A stretch of DNA of 64,000 bases from Atopsyche davidsoni (Eukaryota > Arthropoda > Insecta > Trichoptera > Hydrobiosidae): NCBI GenBank assembly GCA_022113835.1, contig JAILWY010000013.1, forward strand, positions 16,292,001 to 16,356,000, written 5' to 3'. Positions 60,337-64,000 of the stretch are shown here, in pieces (within the stretch, counting starts at the first letter, position 1; every line of letters starts with the position of its first letter). The notes under the pieces were generated by a model that saw nothing but the letters and a program-made list of their open reading frames with translations, ran no database searches and was not told the origin of the DNA. Both the position numbers and the translations under genes were made by a program.

Positions 60337-60553
60337 TCCGGTGTGAGGAGATTTCCGGTTAATGTTCACGAGCCGGTAATTGAATTCTACGAAAATGCGT
60401 AATTTCAATTAAATAAAAATATGAAAGAGTATTTGATTTTGAATTCAACGAACAGGATATATTTTATATAAGCTTTTTATTAAAATGAAGAGATGAGATT
60501 AAATTTTTAATTTAAAAAAAATAAGGTCTTGCTGAAACATTGTAATGTAATCT

Positions 60554-60575
60554 CACAATGTAATGTAACATTGTG
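60554..60575. repeat. Short perfect hairpin with nearby repeats
   Basis: CACAATGT and ACATTGTG form an 8-bp stem around AATGTA. A further ACATTGTAATGTAA just upstream (60538-60551) is a related word, so several alternative short hairpins can form. Confidence 0.45.
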
Positions 60576-61731
60576 ATGTTAGCACAGGTTGCGCGGCTTG
60601 GCGCCCGGCGCAGGTCGCCCCGTGTGGGCGGAAATCGCCTCTCCGCTTGTGTATCGGTATTCTGGAGTAATGGTGAATGGTGAATTATAATGCCTTGTTC
60701 AAATATTATTCTGATGATTTTATTTTTAATAAAAAGAAGATATTTGTTGGTACTTTAAGTTTTAAGTACAGAATAAAGGAATTTTTGTTTAAAATCTAAA
60801 CCAAATTTAAATACTATATTTCTATGAAAATTATACTTTTTACTAAAATTTATTATGTAAAATTATTTGGTGTAATGAAATGAAGTTTATTGCAAAAATG
60901 TGGTAAAAACAGGTAAAATATTCATCTATTATCGACAATTCCCATTTTACGACAGAAGCAAACGTAAACAAAACCCGCATAGTTTTACTATATCCGCCGC
61001 ACGCCCGCATACCTCAGAGGATGATATAATATTCATGACGCATTTAGAATGCGTCTGTACTTTACATAATCCATCCCTCAGTGCGGGAGAGGGTTGAGGG
61101 TTGCAATATGAAAATTCTTAGCATTCCAGGCTCTATTTCAGCTGAGGAATCTGGACACAGTTCTCGATTTATTTGACCAAAGAAAAAAAACGGAAAACGT
61201 TATTTAGTTATATAATAACTTAAGACTCAAAAAATATATTTACAAAGACATTTTTACTAGAAATATTATCGTATTTATTTATGTCAAAAGATTTTTACTA
61301 TTGTACTATTTACCCTCACAATACTTGTGTTTTTAGTAATACATATTAATATTCACGTGTGGTAATCAATTATGTTGTATTATTCATGTTTGTGTATATA
61401 TTCACATTAATGTATCCACATTCAATATGTATTCGGTATTACATAAAATATGTAGTCCATTTTGTGACACGAGTGGATCCCGAAAACAAAAACAAGGAAA
61501 TTGAAATCGTCACTTGACGTCACAACGTCAACCGTTAAGTTCATTGTTGAAGTATAAAAATTGGCATATGCCAGTAAAAATTACGGTTTTATTCATTGTT
61601 TAATCTCTTAAGTTTTTAGGATTGAATTAACATTTTATTAAAAATAATCAGGTAGAGAAAATGCCCATCGCAGGTGGCAAGGAAGTCTTCGATATGATTT
61701 AAAATATGTACACTGCGAAATTGTTACTTAC

Positions 61732-61927
61732 GTTGACATTCGCAGAGTTTCAGTATTAATTTTAAATAATATTGAAAATTATTACGGTAATTAAATATTT
61801 TTAATATTTTAACTGTAGAAAATGCTGGTAGATAAGCAGTAGGAAACATACAAAGGCTAAATTCTTTTTGAATGTTTAAATCGTTTGGACCTGGTGGATA
61901 TGTTTTATCAATTCGCTTGTTGAAAAC
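61732..61927 (-). other. Candidate minus-strand exon (weak)
   Basis: On the minus strand a T-rich tract ending CTTCTAATATGCAG precedes the segment, and CAAC|GTAAGT follows it. The 196 nt are open from the first base; the peptide starts VFNKRIDKTYPPGPNDLNIQ and later has SLCMFPTAYLPAFS. The first half has plausible coding composition; the second half is AT-rich. I cannot assign a family. If real it belongs to a gene on the opposite strand from the other exon candidates. Confidence 0.2.
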
Positions 61928-61939
61928 CTGCATATTAGA

Positions 61940-64000
61940 AGATTTTTTAATAAAAAGATTTTATTTTCAATGAATGCCGAGACAATATCTTTAGCAGAAT
62001 TAAAAAAAACATCTTTATTCCCTCCTATTTGAACCCAATATCAGTTTATCAGAACGTCATCTGGCATTCTTTCTTATAATTGGTATGGTTTCCTATACTT
62101 ATTGTTTGTATATCTTTAATGTGTGGAAAATATATTTAGATATTATGTAAATAAAATTTAATCAAAATAGTACTTCTAGTAGTAGTGTTTTGTGTAACAA
62201 ACACTATGAAATTTAATAACAAACAAACACACATTTATTACGATCGTGGTAGTATTACTAATAAAATGTCCAATAGCGTTTATTTATGGCGGTTACAAAT
62301 ATAATATATCAATTCCGAGATTAAATCAAATTATGAAATCAACTGCGTTTTTCGTTTATAATAATATTTTTCAAAAATCAGGCTCACATATCAAACGCAA
62401 GTCCTCGAAATTGGATAAAATAACTGGTAAAATTGCGTTTCAGCGTATTTGTACAGCGGTATACAATTCCCACGCTTAAATTAACCTAATAAATGCATCT
62501 GGGTAATATAATGCAAATGCTAATTGCTAATCAAAATTTTAATTTACAAACGCAAATGCATTTGCGGGTTAATAGAGCCGGAAATAATTCAATTGTGTGG
62601 GTGGGATTAGGCGAATGCGCCCTTTATCGGTGAAATTAGGGCGCGGCCGCAAATAGTTTATGTATCGGAGGGATTAGTGTTTTCAATCGGCGTGTGCCCA
62701 ATTATTATTCATTATTTTTATTATTTGTTCATAAAAATGATTGTGGAATTTTAGCAGCAAAAATGGTTATAGCCCCGGAGAGATTTAATATTATGTACAG
62801 TTGTTTTTTCAACCAGAGAGCTATATGTGTCTATTTACGGATTGGTCAATCAGATGCGTATTTATTACCCATTACGGGTTTATTATATTATTACTCCCAC
62901 ACAAATCACGATGATATTTTTCTGAGAGTTTCTTTAAGTCATCTTCTATATATGAACTAATGTGCCTAATCATATTAGTAACAGAGAGCTATATGTTCGA
63001 ATATTCATTATTTTTAGTATTCATCATCCGAGATGAGGCTGTTAACACGATCAAAACCATCTTGATAGGTTTGATTTGTTTGTTTTGATTTTAATTTTAT
63101 TTGAAGCTCTTGAGTTTCAAAACAAAATATTTGGTTGGGTTTTATTTACCTTATTTTCAGCATTAAAAACATTTTCCAAATACTATATACATAACTATAG
63201 TTGTTTAATTTTTATAATTATTTTACTGTGGTGTTTTAATACTTTTCACAAACATTGTAAAATTTTGTAAGTAAATTTTAAGTTTAAAAATAAATCAGTG
63301 AAGTTTTAATATTAAATAAGTGTCAAAATAAAAAGTTTATCAATTAAAACTTAGTCATTAAATTAAAGTTTTTTTGACTATTTCACTTCAAAATATTTTT
63401 AAGATGATCGATGTCAAAAAGCTCAAACTTTCCGTCATTTGAACAAAACACCTTTGCATTGGTTCTGTATTTATTTAATGCTCGCATGTTCGCCGACCGA
63501 GTGGTTTCAGATCGAATTGGGGTGGAGCGATAATTTTTATTAGTTTTTTAAATTCAAGAAAAAATTCAGTGACTTTTTGTATCAAGTCGGATATATCTAA
63601 AATGGCCTGTGATCGATCTGAAGTGTTTCACCAGCTGTGTCCCTTGCGGGTAGTAAGAAAAGTAGGGCTAGAGTAGTGCAGTTACTCACTCTTCTCACAA
63701 ATTACCTATGCTTTTGTGTCTTCTTTTCGTAGAATAAAGATTAAAGAGAGATAATTAGGATACGTTGACATATTTACCACGGAAATAGTTGGTTAAACAC
63801 TTAAAAACTTCCACATTGTAAAAACAACAAAGCAAATAATTGCGTGCCTCCAAATCTCACTTCAATCATATGGCTTAACAAGCGCAATACATTATGCGAT
63901 ATAAGAAAGATTTTAGAAATTTACATAAATTAAGATTTTTCACTAGTATTTAAATTACAATACTCTCCTTTGTGAAATGAAATAATTAACATATTTAAAT
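61940..64000. other. AT-rich end of window
   Basis: No gene is recognised. A GC-richer patch lies at 62580-62700 (it contains GCGGCCGC) and another at 63600-63680. The latter begins with an ATG frame of 22 codons that is too short to judge. Confidence 0.4.

Larger units (their letters stand above)
60111..61700. other. Mixed stretch with GC-richer islands
   Basis: Islands lie at about 60180-60370, 60580-60660 and 60970-61140. The plus-strand frames over them (60111-60362, 60900-61097) are not recognisable. Confidence 0.35.

Noticed and set aside
1..64000. CRISPR array, prokaryotic operons, ribosome binding sites
   Set aside because: No regularly spaced direct repeats with unique spacers and no dense coding; composition, Helitron and LINE remnants show a eukaryotic (insect) genome.

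Overview
The window looks like insect nuclear DNA, most likely lepidopteran, and is almost entirely non-coding. It is strongly AT-rich, with (TA)n microsatellites and scattered GC-richer islands of roughly 100-350 bp. It carries recognisable insect-type transposon debris: a Helitron ending in CTAG, a non-LTR retrotransposon fragment with R1-like C-terminal motifs, a tRNA-like SINE fragment, and palindromic repeats with hammerhead-ribozyme cores. No intact protein-coding gene, tRNA, rRNA or CRISPR array could be supported. The open reading frames are short (at most about 158 codons), often open on both strands over the same bases, and mostly unlike any family I recognise. The best reading is a very large intron or a gene desert. 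The lepidopteran assignment is an inference from repeat style and composition.

Layout. 1-8.3 kb: AT-rich DNA with GC islands at 3.3-4.1, 4.4-4.9, 5.6-5.8, 6.4-6.7 and 7.1-7.2 kb. 8.4-17.1 kb: the first cluster of palindromic repeat family 1, a 72-bp tandem duplication, a GC island at 10.2 kb, and a possible small exon at 12.2 kb. 17.4-18.0 kb: an island open on both strands, then a near-perfect palindrome with a hammerhead-like core (family 2, copy A). 19-26 kb: GC islands, a 10-bp minisatellite, and one family 1 copy at 21.7 kb. 26.9-27.6 kb: a 606-bp Helitron with a broken Rep N-terminal domain. 28.8-32 kb: a G-rich 10-bp minisatellite, a long (TA)n, and the two best family 1 palindromes. 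33-36.3 kb: two possible small exons, a SINE-like fragment, a CpG-rich minisatellite and family 2 copy B. 37-43.6 kb: an inverted repeat, a GC-balanced block with a perfect CRE palindrome, a promoter-like block at 38.4-38.7 kb, and a 12-bp minisatellite. 44-47 kb: two hairpins, one shaped like a microRNA precursor, and two C-rich minisatellites. 51-64 kb: degraded family 1 copies, islands, the LINE remnant at 58.7-59.2 kb, a poly(A) run, and a weak minus-strand exon candidate at 61.7 kb.

What fits together. The clearest biological story is the two palindromic repeat families. In family 2, both copies keep a C-U-G-A-U-G-A core, a hairpin II with a compensated base-pair change between copies, GAAA, a two-base-pair helix III and a 4-bp helix I. 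This matches the minimal type I hammerheads known from Penelope-like elements and retrozymes, except for one extra U after the core. Family 1 has the same plan, but its C3-G8 core pair has become U-A, so it is probably a relic or a catalytically altered relative. Three small plus-strand segments with good splice sites (12.2, 33.0 and 33.9 kb) also join into one continuous reading frame. That would fit a large-intron gene running through the window, but the support is weak.
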